NCBI GenBank assembly: GCA_029204225.1
Contig: CM055099.1
Coordinates: 44,049,546-44,113,545 of the forward strand
DNA from: Diphasiastrum complanatum
Lineage: Eukaryota > Streptophyta > Lycopodiopsida > Lycopodiales > Lycopodiaceae
Direction: 5' to 3'
DNA length: 64,000 nucleotides
The notes under the pieces are model-generated. The model was not told the origin of the DNA, searched no databases, and saw nothing but the letters and a program-made list of their open reading frames with translations. Within the stretch, counting starts at the first letter, position 1, and the number at the start of each line of letters is the position of its first letter. This document shows, piece after piece, positions 44,745-57,511 of this stretch. The translations under genes were made by a program, and so were the position numbers.

Positions 44745-47266
44745 TGAAATGTTTCAGCTGTAAGGCTGATGGATGATTGGCCAATTGGGCATATGGATGG
44801 TGATTTTGTCCATAGCCAATCCCAAATCTTTCCATTTATGTCTTCGCGACATTGGCACATAATAAGGATCTACCCGCAACTGGCGAGGGCTGGCAACATA
44901 ACTTCTAATTGATTCCAAAGTTTTCTCAAAAATTGTGATTCTCCATGTCGGCTGCTCTCCCAATGCAGGTATTTTGTCCAATTCTTTGTCGGCCTCGATC
45001 TCGGAGGTCTTAAATTTCAGAATCCATCCACCATGCGAGGACTCATGCGGTTGTTGCTTTAAGAAGGTCTGGATTTGGTCCTCGACGCTGATGGGCCTTC
45101 TGAATAAATGTCTTGTCCTTGATGAGGATGGACCTGCTTGTACTGCCGGTATGGTTGGCGGTTGATCTGCTAGATCTGGAGCTCCCCCCTAGTCCATGCT
45201 CGAATCAATCCCTGTATCCAATTGTATAACTTCTTGGCACGAAGGGGAGAATTGCGGCATGACCGGAACGGGGACTTGTGGTCCGGCTTCCAACACTTGA
45301 GTGGCTGATTTTTCATAGGCGGTGATGGTCTCTTTTGCCTTTGCCAATGCGGTTGAAGCTGCTCCTTTGAACCTATCAAAGTAGCCTTGGAATCCCTGAA
45401 GGGCCACTTTGTATGTTTCCACTTTCTTGAATAAATATGCAATCTCCGTCGGTGTGACCGGATGATCGAGTATTTGCGTTTGCAGATAGGCATCACGCTC
45501 AAGGGTGGTCGCATCCAATTCACCTTGAAGCCATGTGCAATCTTGTTCGGCCATCTGTAATTGCCCTTCAGCAGCTGCACCTGTTGCTTGGCATCTTGCA
45601 CTGCCTTATCTACCTGATCCTGTGCGGTTGTCAGGGCGTTTTGCAGGGAGCTGATGTAGGTTTCCAAGCAATCAGCTTGTTGCTGGGCCAATTTCTTTTC
45701 GCTTTCAGCCTTATTTTCATGTTGTTTGGCTATCTTTAACTCTCGATCCAGTTGGACAATTTTCTGGTTGATCAGAGTGTTTTCGGATCCTAGATTAGAG
45801 ATCCTCTGTTCCATTTCCTTCTTCTTATCCAGCATAGACTGGATCACTTGCCCAAGGCTTGAAACTAACCCTAGAGCATCACCAGAATCGACGGTCGTGG
45901 AGGTGGCAACAAAAGGAGAACCTAATGATACTGTCCTTGGTAGGCGTGGAATAGACGGCAAGGTCTCTTCTTCTTCAAAAGTATCCTCTTCTTCAAACCC
46001 TTCAGGCACCGTGGCGTCGAACTGCTTTGGTGACTTTACAGCAAAGTCGACCCGAAGTGTGGCTGGGCTACCTTGTGTGTGCGGTTGTTGACTGGCATCT
46101 TCGACACCAGCAGTAGATTCATGGATATGCCCGAATCCTCTTCCAAGGGATTGGAGTTCAAAGGGTGTTGGGCTCTGGGGCATTTCAAAGATTTCGGTGG
46201 CCCCAAGGGGGTCAGAATCATCGAACATGTCCATGAAGAACTGTGTGTTGGGTGAGGTTGCTTTGGTGTGCGGGGGTGAGACGGCCTGGGCAGCTATGAT
46301 GGGAATGGTAGGTCCAACGGCCACAGACTGTCCTTGTATGGGAGCAGAGCCGAGAGAAGCATCAGAGACAAGGAGAATGGGAAGTTTAGTGCAAACAGCA
46401 GCAGGGGGTGGAAGCGCAGCTGACGAGGTATGCCTAGTGCGACGTCATGATGTGAAAGGCGAGTCAGAAATTACGATCTCGCTGTGTGGACGACGACGAC
46501 TATGAGAACTTGAGGACTGATGAGATGACTCAGCTGGTGGTTCTTCGTAAACCGAAAGCACAGAATCTAGGTGGAAGCCATGGATTCTGTTTTCTAGGTG
46601 AGAAGCGGCTAAGAGGGACAATAGAGAGCCAGCGGCGAACTGCTGCTTAGTATTGGCCTTAATAGCTCGCTTGAGCTCACCAGAAAAAATCTTGAGCCAG
46701 TTATATGGTTCAAGAGGGGCTTTGGCCAACTTGGTGTGGGACTCCACTATCCTGTGAAGGATTTGAGATGTGATGCGGTCTTTCCTAAGGTTGCCAACCA
46801 TCAGGAAATAATTCAACAACTGGGCAGCTACGTGGATGGAAGGCTCAGTGATGGCTTTCAGAAGGTAGCCATCATTGGTCCAGTGCAGATCGTTGGTGAG
46901 GTCAATGTATGGCTTGATGGCCTGTTTTGCGTGCTTGTGATTGGGTGAGGCTTGCGTACCGTATGAGATTCCTATAGCTGCAAGTGCGGCCTCAGTGATG
47001 CGCACTTTGTGTGTGGCTCCCTAGAAGGTGATATAAAACTTGGATTTCTCTTCCTTCCACGTAGCGAAGGCAAGAGTGATGAAATCCATATTGCTACGAC
47101 CCGAAAAGGCTCTCTCATGAATACCCATTGCAATGAGTAGAGGCTCTGCAAGGGTCATCCACTGAGTGACCATGCTTGTGCTAGGAAGAATCATGATGTC
47201 CGTTGCAGATGGGACATCACGATGGATAGTATAAGACGGAGACTGAGAAGTATCGGAAGAAGACAT
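44745..47266 (-). pseudogene. post-integrase accessory ORF of a gypsy element
   Basis: Four consecutive open stretches form one reading path of about 835 codons, with in-frame stops near 47,020, 46,445 and 45,188 and a frame change near 45,555. N-terminal part: TQWMTLAEPLLIAMGIHERA, FITLAFATWKEEKSKFYITF, PYIDLTNDLHWTNDGYLLKA and EPYNWLKIFSGELKRAI. Middle: Ser/Pro-rich and acidic. About 150 residues of heptad-like coiled coil follow (LDKKKEMEQRISNLGSEN, KIVQLDRELKIAKQHENK). C-terminal: PHESSHGGWILKFKT and DPYYVPMSRRHKWKDLGLAM. No transmembrane anchor is seen. The position recalls Athila/Tat-type extra ORFs; the start MSSSDTSQ at 47,266 is chosen over MRPKPSK at 47,344. Function unknown. Confidence 0.65.
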
Positions 47267-47344
47267 GATGATCAGAAAGGAATTATAAACACGTGAAAGT
47301 ATATCAGAAGGCAATGCAGAAAATTTGGAAGGCTTTGGTCGCAA

Positions 47345-48142
47345 GAAAAATCTGCAAGAGCTTCGCTAGCACAAGTGAGGAATGAATCGAATTCAGTCAA
47401 CTTATAGGTGAATTTGGTGGGTCCATTACACTGAATAGTAGTTTGGCTGATCAGTTTTGAACAAAAATTTGCAGGCATGTACAATACTGTAAAAATAGGC
47501 TATAAAAATCTCGACAAAGGTTTCTAGGGATCTAAACCTATCAGGAGAATGTTTTCCAGAGCTGGCAAAGAATGAACCTTCGCCCAGGAGGGTCCTTTGT
47601 CCAAGTACTATCATAAATGCATTTTTTCACAATCTGAACCTATGGACAACCTAATTTTGACATTTTAAGATCATGTAGCAGGTTGGCGAAGGTTAATAAT
47701 GAGGTATGATGCTCGGCAAAGGTCCCAAAATGGCATATCACTGAACATTCGCCTGACTCAAAAATTGAATTTTCTCTTGTCAGAAACCTTCGCCCACCTT
47801 AATTTAGATAAATCAAGGTGGATGTATAGTCTGAGAGCTCAACGAAGGTTTTTGATACTGTATTGGCCAAATCTGCCCAAAACTGTGGTTTCCTAAGGCA
47901 TTTTCCATCAAAAAATATGTGTTGTCTTTTCCTATGCTGATGACTTCCTGACTTTTGCTCATCAGTCTTTTCTTATTTTATTATTATTATTTTTTAACTG
48001 TCGTTTTCCAAAAAAGTCAGCAAATTAAATACTGAAAACAAAAAATTGAAATACAAATAAATTAAGAAACCCATTGAGATCAAGCTTGCTGAACTGCGGA
48101 GCAGGCTGCCAAAACTTGCGTAATCGACTACGGAGTATCAAA
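47345..48142 (-). repeat. non-coding spacer with AACCTTCGCC / GGCGAAGGTT words
   Basis: This lies between integrase and the accessory ORF. About seven copies or near-copies of AACCTTCGCC or its complement occur from 47,510 to 47,860 in both orientations. No gene is seen. Confidence 0.6.
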
Positions 48143-49320
48143 TCATTTTCCATCCAAGTGCTCAAGAATTATTGCGCCATAGTCCAGGATTTCCTTCACT
48201 TTATACGGGCCTTCACCAATAAACTTCAACTTACCCTTGATCATCTTGGTTGTGTACATCAATGCAAGATCTCTTGCTTTCAGATCTTTTTTGTGCAATC
48301 GACGATCGTGCCATGCCTTGCGGCGGGCTTTCTCTGCTGCTAAAGCATGAACTGCCATCAATCGGGTTTCACATAATTTGTGCAACGCTTCATGACGGAG
48401 TTGTAAAGACATATCATCATTGAATCGTTCGGTTGCTGCTATGCGTAAAGATGGGATTAAAAATTCAATTGGCATAACAGCATCTTGACCATAAACCAGT
48501 TGAAAAGGTGTTTGATTTGTACTATTTTTGCAAGCGGTTCTGAATGCCCATAATGCTGCATACAGTTTATGTTCCCAATCAGACTGACTCGCTTCAACTG
48601 TCTTTGTCATAATGGTGCAGAGAATCTTATTGGAAGATTCAGCTTCACCATTCCCTCTGGGATAATAGGGAGTACTAAATCTGTGTATAACAAAAAAATC
48701 TTCCAGTAAACACTTTATGGTTTGATTAACAAAGTGTGTACCCTGATCACTGACAATTTTGATCGGACATCCAAATCTGATTATAATATTTTCATATAGA
48801 AACTTGGCCGTAGATTTTGCATCAGCCACTTTGACAGCTTTGGCTTCAACCCACTTGGTCATATAATCAGTTGCGACGATAATGTATCGGGCATGAGATC
48901 CTTGCGCAGCAGGATGAATAGGACCAACATAATCCAGTCCCCATGTTTCAAATGGTGTTTGCGATAAAACCGGATGTAAGGGTTCATAATTCTGTCGAGT
49001 AGGCCGTCGTGCTCGCTGGCAAACATCACATGTCTGAATAAAATTTTCTGTGTCCTTATGAAGCGTAGGCCACCAACAACCGGATTGCAAAAGTTTGCGA
49101 ACAGTAATATCTGTAGAGAAATGCCCTCCACCCATGCCATCATGTGAAAACATGATTAAGTCTGGTACTTCATGCGGTAAAACACATCTTCATAAAATAT
49201 TATCTGCTCCATGACGATACAATTGTCCTACAATTAATTGATAAGGTTGAGCCTTATGGATCAATTGTCTTTTCTGTACTTTTTTCAAAGAGTCATTCGG
49301 TTGTCCTAGCATTAGGTATC
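48143..49320 (-). pseudogene. gypsy integrase
   Basis: From 49,153 a 336-codon frame carries MGGGHFSTDITVRKLLQSG, CDVCQRARR (zinc-finger Cys pair), WGLDYVGPIHPA (first Asp), DYMTKWVEAKAV, IVSDQGTHFVNQTIK (second Asp) and PRGNGEAESSNKI (Glu). The end, DWEHKLYAALWAFRTACK, TPFQLVYGQDAVMPIEFLI and KLKFIGEGPYKVKEIL, gives an SH3-like C-terminal domain; no chromodomain follows. Upstream, to about 49,320, the same frame has YQLIVGQLYRHGADNIL and a stop. All catalytic residues are present. It would insert the cDNA. Confidence 0.88.
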
Positions 49321-49326
49321 AGCTCG

Positions 49327-50519
49327 AGATGGTGTCTCTTTCCACTGAGCAAACTAGTCTCAATGGATACCCTCGAATGAGGTCCCAAATACATGAGTTA
49401 TCCACAAACCCTTCGAAATTCGAGAACCTGATACAGTTGAGTCTTCACGTGCCTGAGCCCATTTTTATGATGCAGACCCCTCATAGGCCAGAACCTACCT
49501 TAATGGCGCTTTTGTCTGCCCACAGAACTCATCTTGAGAAGAGCACCCAAGCTAGATCTACCCAAGTTTGACGGTAGTTTGAACTCTCAAAGATTCTTGC
49601 AAATCTTTGAGAATGCCTGTGATGTGTATGGCCAAACATCTCCTGATGCTATGATCCAACTATTTTCAATGACCATGATCGCTTAAACACGTGACTGGTT
49701 TTTTAACCTCGATCGTGAAGATAAATTGGATTGGTCTAATCCGAAAGAGTCCTTTATCAAGCATTTTAAGCCCTTTCATTTGATAGAGAGTCTTTTTGTC
49801 AAATTGAATAACATCAAGATGACAACAGATAAATGCATACGAGACTACATTGAGCATTTCAAACGCCTCAAAAGTAAAGTACAAGAACAACCCAGCAAAC
49901 AGATGCCCATTATCTGGTTTTTAGTAGGCCTTCCAAGATGGATTAGACGTGAACTTAGATCCAATGACGAATACACGAGCCTCAAGCTAGCTATGTCTGA
50001 TGCCATCCGAGAGGAAGATGAAGGATCAGATGTTGACGAATCCAAGGAAAGGAAAGCACCTTGTGCTGCTATCCTTGAGTCAAAGCGGATCGAGGATACC
50101 CAAGATCAGCTTTAAAAATCACAACTAGAGTTGCTTAATTAGCAACATCAACTGCAGATGGAGAAACTAACCAATGGGTTTCAAACTACTCTGAAGTCTA
50201 TCCAACGTAGTATGCCTCGTCAACCACACACTGCCCCGGTATCTAATAGACAAAAACCCATCTAGTGCCCACACTGCCAAGCTACGCATCCTGCAGATGC
50301 TTACCCTTCATATCAGCCTATACAAGCACATGCCATCCAACGATATGAAGAACAATCATCACAATCTGGACATTCCTCACATTATCATGAATACCCACCA
50401 GAAAGTCCAGAACCACTAGCCATACAAGATGGTTTTTCAAGTGTGAATGAATGTGCTTGTAATAGTCTTGGTATCAAGGATCTCCTAGGTCTGAGGAGTC
50501 AAGTGAAGAAGAGGATGTA
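49327..50519 (+). pseudogene. gypsy gag, plus strand
   Basis: Broken frames give LDLPKFDGSLNSQRFLQIFE, then a TAA in place of the residue before TRDWFFNLDRED. From 49,726 a clean frame gives WSNPKESFIKHFKPFHLIES, DYIEHFKRLKSKVQEQP, IIWFLVGLPRWIRRELR and AIREEDEGSDVDESKE. A Gln/Pro/Tyr-rich tail with stops runs to about 50,519. It is homologous to the gag at 24.67 kb. No pol follows. Confidence 0.8.
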
Positions 50520-50749
50520 GAAGATCAACCTCCACACTCGATTGCTCCAAGAAAGTCTAAATGGGCAATGTCAAGCCATCAAGATTTATTTAGATTGGCA
50601 AAGGTATAAAAAGGGAAGACACTAACTCATTCACCTCTTGCACTCTCATGACTTCTATGTTTGATGAGCCAAGTTTCTTTGAATATGCCAACGTCAAAGT
50701 AGGATTGATGCTATGCAAGTAGAGTATGATGCCTTGATAGAAAATCATG

Positions 50750-51137
50750 GTTCCAAATTGGGAGGCACTATTGAGATTCTTCGGAAAGTAAAAGAAATAT
50801 ACATAGAAATACTTTGAGCCTTCTTTCAATTTTATGGGGTTTGGATATTAAAAATGATGTGTTGTTTTCAAATGTCGTTTTTTTTTTATTATGATGCTTT
50901 TATGAAGTTTTTAAAAAAGAAAATTACTCAACTACTATCAAAATATTTTATTAGTAACTTGGAAATTGACTCATAAAAAAACGTGTTCTTAGGCTAAAAT
51001 TGGGTAACTGAAAAAATACTCAAAAAGATTACTCTTTTTAAAGTCAAAGTCCCCAAACCATATCATTGCATTCACAATATTGGATGTTCAAAATACACAA
51101 GCCAATAAAAAAATTATTATTATCTTTTCCTAGAAAA
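50750..51137 (+). repeat. fragment of LTR element D interior
   Basis: From GTTCCAAATTGGGAGGCA onward this stretch matches 63,611-64,000 closely over at least 390 bp. It is therefore a truncated piece of element D. No ORF is seen. Confidence 0.85.
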
Positions 51138-52560
51138 GTTTCACACTTCAAAAATATTCCTTAAACTAGATTTGTATTAGGAAATCTGAATCATTTTAGT
51201 CTTACATTTCATGAGGCAATAATCTAAGTCTTGTATTTCATGTGGCAGTCAAAGACAAGAAGCATACCAAAATGGTTTCAATATCAATTTTCTTTAAACT
51301 CAAAAGCTCTTCAATTTTAGTTTAGAAATCATCTAGATACCCAAAAATATCCAAAATTTCATCCTCATTCACTTGTTCTTCTTGGTTTTGCTAACTAGTG
51401 GTATCCAATAAAGCTCTATGGGATACATATGAACAAACAATGAGTTATCCTCACATCGACATGTTAAACCACTACTCAAATTAGTTGCCAATAATTTAGA
51501 GATCATAACAAGCCTAGGTGTAGGCCCCACTTATGCATGTAAAACACCACATTCAATATCCATTCTAGATCTCATTTGCTTTATTAAGTTAACTTCCAAT
51601 AAACATTACTTATTAACTTACAAATAGTTGTTCCCAAAAAATACGCATCCATATGCCTATGCTCACTAACTTGGTTTATTCATACTAGATAAACCCATCA
51701 ACAATGAACGTACCTAATTTACACGATTGAGGATGTGCACAATAGAATAATTCTACTAAGATACTCTACACAAACATATTCCTAATAGATTCTCTCGAAA
51801 TCTACATATGTTACTCACAATACTAATTGAGAATCTTGTATTTCGGCTTGTACAAGAATCCCATTTCTCAAAAAGTAAATAACGTATTTGGAAAAATTTT
51901 GTGATGGAGAAGCCATATACACTCACGCAATTCATCCAACACATTCCACCTTTTCTTGCAAACTTATTCATATATTCAACCAACCTCTTACGTATCCTAG
52001 TGCACATACTAAAATTAGGTTGACACAAACTTTCAAGAGTACAAGTCCTAGATTGTTTACAATAACAATCCCTAGAGGATTAATATACTGATTTAGAATA
52101 ATTTTAGTTCTATACAGCCTTGGTTTGTCAAGCTTCAATATTTGTGTACTTTAATGAGGACTTTCCTAGGAAAATTGGTCGATCCTAAAAAAAAGGTTGC
52201 AGGAGTTTGAAGGACTGATTTTGTAAAGTTGAAATAAGGTGCCCAAAGCCTTATTGGTTCTATGTAAATTGTAAAAAAATTGGCAAAACAAACTTTTCTT
52301 TTTTTTAAAAGAATTTTGAGTTTAATGAAATGGATGTAAAAACAGGTGCTCACAAAAGTACTTATGTTGGTAGATTGGGATATAATTTGGTTTTTGGCCA
52401 TGAACCTTTAAGCTCCACCTTGAATAATATGGACTATTCATGTACAAAACTTTCATCCTAAGAGGTTTAGTATACCTTTTAGATGTTTGTAACAAGCTGA
52501 CATTCGTTGTGGGTTGCTAATACTCAACTAGAAAACTAAATACTTTTCTCAAAACTCCTT
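51138..52560. other. AT-rich intergenic DNA
   Basis: No gene, retroelement domain or RNA gene is seen. Some of the left part may continue the element D match beyond the window's right edge, which cannot be tested here. Confidence 0.5.
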
Positions 52561-52880
52561 GTTCAATAAAACAAAATTGGTCACAGATTCTGAAAGCGCA
52601 TCAATGGTAGGAAGGGAATGCAGTAGGTGAAATGCATCGGAATCTCTTGCCCATGGTAAAAAACAAAATTGGTCACATATTTTGAAAGCGCATCAATGGT
52701 AGGAGCATTGTAAAGTCAAGTTACTTGCAAAATAAATAAAAGCAAGTTCACTTAAACTCTATGGTCGCAAGGTGAATGCATCAGAATCTCTTGCCCATGG
52801 GAACCTCTTCTTTGGAGGTTTGAGAGAGGTTGAATGGATCAGAATCTCTTGTTCATGGGAACCTCCTCTTTGGAAGTTTG
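52561..52880. repeat. local duplications upstream of the reductase gene
   Basis: ACAAAATTGGTCACA with GAAAGCGCATCAATGGTAGG occurs near 52,570 and again near 52,665. The phrase CAGAATCTCTTG(C/T)(C/T)CATGGGAACCTC occurs near 52,780 and 52,840, with a related copy near 52,640. These are two sets of short duplications about 0.5-0.8 kb upstream of the start codon. Confidence 0.7.
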
Positions 52881-53305
52881 CATAACCTCTTAGTGCTCAA
52901 GGGGCCACCTTCAGGCTTGCCATGTATCAAGGCCACAAAGCTGGGGACACATGTCAACTTGTCCTCAAGCATACAAACCACATTTTGATTTTCCTTCCTC
53001 TTGTTTGTTCATTGGTGGGTGCTCCTTGCTCATTGGTGCTCTCTATTCATTGATGGGTGTTCTCTATTCTTCCCACTATTTTTCTTATCTATTTTGATAA
53101 GATTTCTGGTTGCTTTAGCAATTCCTCTCAATTTTCCAAAATCCTAGGTGTCTTGTCCTTACAAACTCTTTTCTGGGCCAAATTCCTTCATAAAGGTCTC
53201 ATCTCTGCCACAAAGAAGTACACAAGAAGTTGATCCCAACTGCCAATTTTTGCACTGCAGGGGCCGATTTTGTAGGATAGAAATACTGGGTTTTGTGTGA
53301 ATTGA

Positions 53306-54904
<1,599 letters not shown>

Positions 54905-56084
54905 GCTTGCTGGAGTTATTTTGCTACTTTTTCTTTTCATATATTTTTTGTCTTATATAAAGTAGGATGCAATTGTGGGCATGTAGCGCTCTAGTTTTGA
55001 CGGTATTTGGAGCAAGAATCAATGAAATAATCAATTTTGGAAACGTTTTTAGCAATTGACTTCTCTTTCTCAACTATTTTTGGACATTGCTTTAGGTGAA
55101 CTACTATGTGTCACCCTTAAAATGTAAAGAAAAGTGTCATATGCAAAAATTACTAAAAAGAGTACACTTATCAAATTTTGCATGAAACATCAAACATTTC
55201 ATATATGTCCTCAATTACCTCATCACATCAATCACCCACATATGCAAAACATTGAGAAGTCAAGCACCCCCCACCCCCCCCCCTCTTTTTTGAAAGATTC
55301 TTATATTATGTAGGTGATCCAACACACAATCAATTTCCTCAAATAAGTAATTCCTTAAATTCGATGTCTTGCTTGTTCCAATAATAGGAGAACGTACTTC
55401 AAGGTATGCTAAAAATAACACTCATCACCAAACTAGTTTTTATTAGTTTCATTCAACATGCAACTACTAACGTGGAGCCTTCTAATGAAAGGTTATGAAG
55501 AGAAATTTAGTGAGACAAAGTGACAACAGTGTGGATCATGAGAAAGAGTAGGTGATGGGAAAGAGATATGGAATGCAAATGGGAGGTGGTAGGGAAGAAG
55601 TACATGGGAGTAGGCTAAGTAGAGAAATAAATCAAGTAGGATCAAGGCAACTAGAGGGAACACTATGAGAGAGACATCACAAGATATGGGAAACATAGGA
55701 CAAATCTCTCCCTTCTCCCTTCTCGAGGAAAACTCCCAAAGCATGTATGCTGCTTTTAACTAATGATGGAAGCTCCCTATCTGAAAGCCATTTCTCTCAC
55801 TTGAAATGAAAGGGAAGGAGGGCGCCCCACCCTATATACACTTAATGAAAAAGGGAAGGAGGACACCCCACCCTATATACACTTGATGAAAAAGGGACCA
55901 GGTGTATGCACTTTGCATAGGTCATCTATGGTAAGGGAAGATAATCCGATGATTTCAAATTAGAATCAATTAGAATTTGAACTTGACAATAGTCGCGATA
56001 GTTTTGTTCAAATTTGATAGCATAGTCATGTATTAGAAGAGGGATAATTCTGCAAAGCCCAATAGTACATCCATAGAATGCAGC
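54905..56084. other. intergenic, with a 41-bp tandem duplication
   Basis: AGGGAAGGAGG followed by CACCCTATATACACTT is duplicated at 55,811-55,851 and 55,852-55,892. A C-rich run lies near 55,270. No gene is supported. Confidence 0.5.
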
Positions 56085-56858
56085 CGTTCATCTATCGATC
56101 ATCCTTTCCTTCTTGCAACAATGGGCACATGTCCCCTGATGGAAATCTCATGGGGAGAGGTATATATCCTTGATTGAGTTTGTCTATAATAGCGGTGAGC
56201 ATTCGACTACTAATTATAGCCCGTTTATGATTATGCATGGTTTTCAGCCTCAATCTTTGATAAACATTGAAATTGAGTCCATCAAAATTCAAATGTAGGC
56301 CAATTTCTTGTTGGATATGTAGGAAATGCTATAGTTAGCTTGAGGAAATGTTTAGAGTGCCCAAAATTGGGTTTGACATTTTGCTAGTTTGAAACGATCA
56401 CCTCGAAAGTTTCAAATTGGAGATTGGGTATATCTTATAATCCGAAAGGTTATAGAATAATGCATACATAGAGCAACATAAATCGTCTACTCGTTATAGT
56501 AGAACGTATAAAATCTTCAAAAAGATTGGATCTTTAGATTACCATGTATATTTAACCTGATGGGATCATGGCTCATCCCGTATTTCATGTTTGTTGTTTC
56601 AAGATGAATTTTTACATGAAGAAATTAACCTTGGTTTTAGTGAGCATCTAGAATGATTAAAAGACTTATCTAAAAAACTTCCTATAGAATTTTAAAGGAT
56701 ACTTGATTTGAGGACCAAATGATCGAGAGGTTATCAAGCATTTGTTTAATTGGAAAGGACATTCTGACGATGAGAATTCTTGGGAACTAGAAGGTATATG
56801 AAGTGGAATTTCTCTAACTTTAAGTTATGAGGACAAAACTCGAATAAGGGGGGAAGAA
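56085..56858 (+). pseudogene. chromovirus (Ty3/gypsy) integrase end and chromodomain
   Basis: The frames read EFVYNSGEHSTTNYSPFMIM and HGFQPQSLIN, the integrase C-terminal signature, then SPRKFQIGDWVYL. After several stops a chromodomain core appears: VIKHLFNWKGHSDDENSWE at about 56,720-56,790. A polypurine tract, AAGGGGGGAAGAA (56,846-56,858), follows. The chromodomain marks the chromovirus clade, in which it guides insertion to heterochromatin. It is truncated on the left and inactive. Confidence 0.78.
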
Positions 56859-57222
56859 TGTCACAGCCCTAATTGGATTTGGACCATTAGGGGACGAACA
56901 TTGGGGACGAACTTAATTCGGATAATAGCTTAATAGGGCTATGTGGACTGAGATGACCCTACCATGCGGTACTAGCATGTGTGTTGCATTCATGCTAGGG
57001 TGTGATTCTATATTCACTATGCTTTTGCATGGAACCTAGCTATTATGAGTTAAGGGTCTTCCCACATGTACTAGACATGCATGGAAGGTTGGCATGATTT
57101 GATAGATGGCTTCCATGTGGATTCTGTGCATGGGTAGATAGGGTGGGTTCTACACTCTATATGTACCCACTAGTGTCTATGAATCATGGAGAGTCTCACA
57201 ACCATTATGTTGTTGGATTGGG
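56859..57222 (+). repeat. 5' part of a chromovirus 3' LTR
   Basis: TGTCACAGCCC begins directly after the polypurine tract, the expected LTR start. The sequence contains GGGGACGAACATTGGGGACGA, a short direct repeat. The LTR is interrupted at 57,223 by the TRIM, and its other part is not recognised on the far side. Confidence 0.6.
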
Positions 57223-57395
57223 TGTTAGAAATCAATGATAAACTTATTATTGTTTATAATTTATTGTTGACAGTTGTTACCAACTGTAAGTAGCTGTAGG
57301 CTAGTCTGTAGTCAAGTACTAGTTTCTAGAACTCTATATATCTGGGTTCAAATCCTAGGCTGTCCATCCATATTATGATTTATGGATTTCTAACA

Positions 57396-57408
57396 TGGTA
57401 TCAGAGCC
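57396..57408 (+). promoter_or_regulatory. primer-binding site of the TRIM
   Basis: TGGTATCAGAGCC, complementary to the 3' end of initiator-Met tRNA, lies directly after the LTR end TAACA. Confidence 0.93.
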
Positions 57409-57511
57409 AAGTTAGATCTACCAGTTCATGGTGTCAAAGCCATGGTTAGGTGGCCCAAGTTGTGGGGCAGGTGACAACTAGGACCCCAACCAAGTGTGGC
57501 TTGAGGAGGGG

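Larger units (their letters stand above)
44745..49320 (-). mobile_element. Ty3/gypsy element, 3' half, with post-integrase ORF
   Basis: On the minus strand: the end of a linker after RNase H (from 49,320), integrase (49,153-48,143), a non-coding stretch with AACCTTCGCC words (48,142-47,345), then a long accessory ORF (47,266 to about 44,745). Gag, protease and RT are absent; at 49,320 the sequence switches to a plus-strand gypsy gag. No LTR is visible at the 44.74-kb end. Confidence 0.82.

Noticed and set aside
45533-46505. Plus-strand ORFs across the accessory gypsy ORF
   Set aside because: The minus-strand frame is longer, has coiled-coil periodicity and follows integrase in the same orientation.
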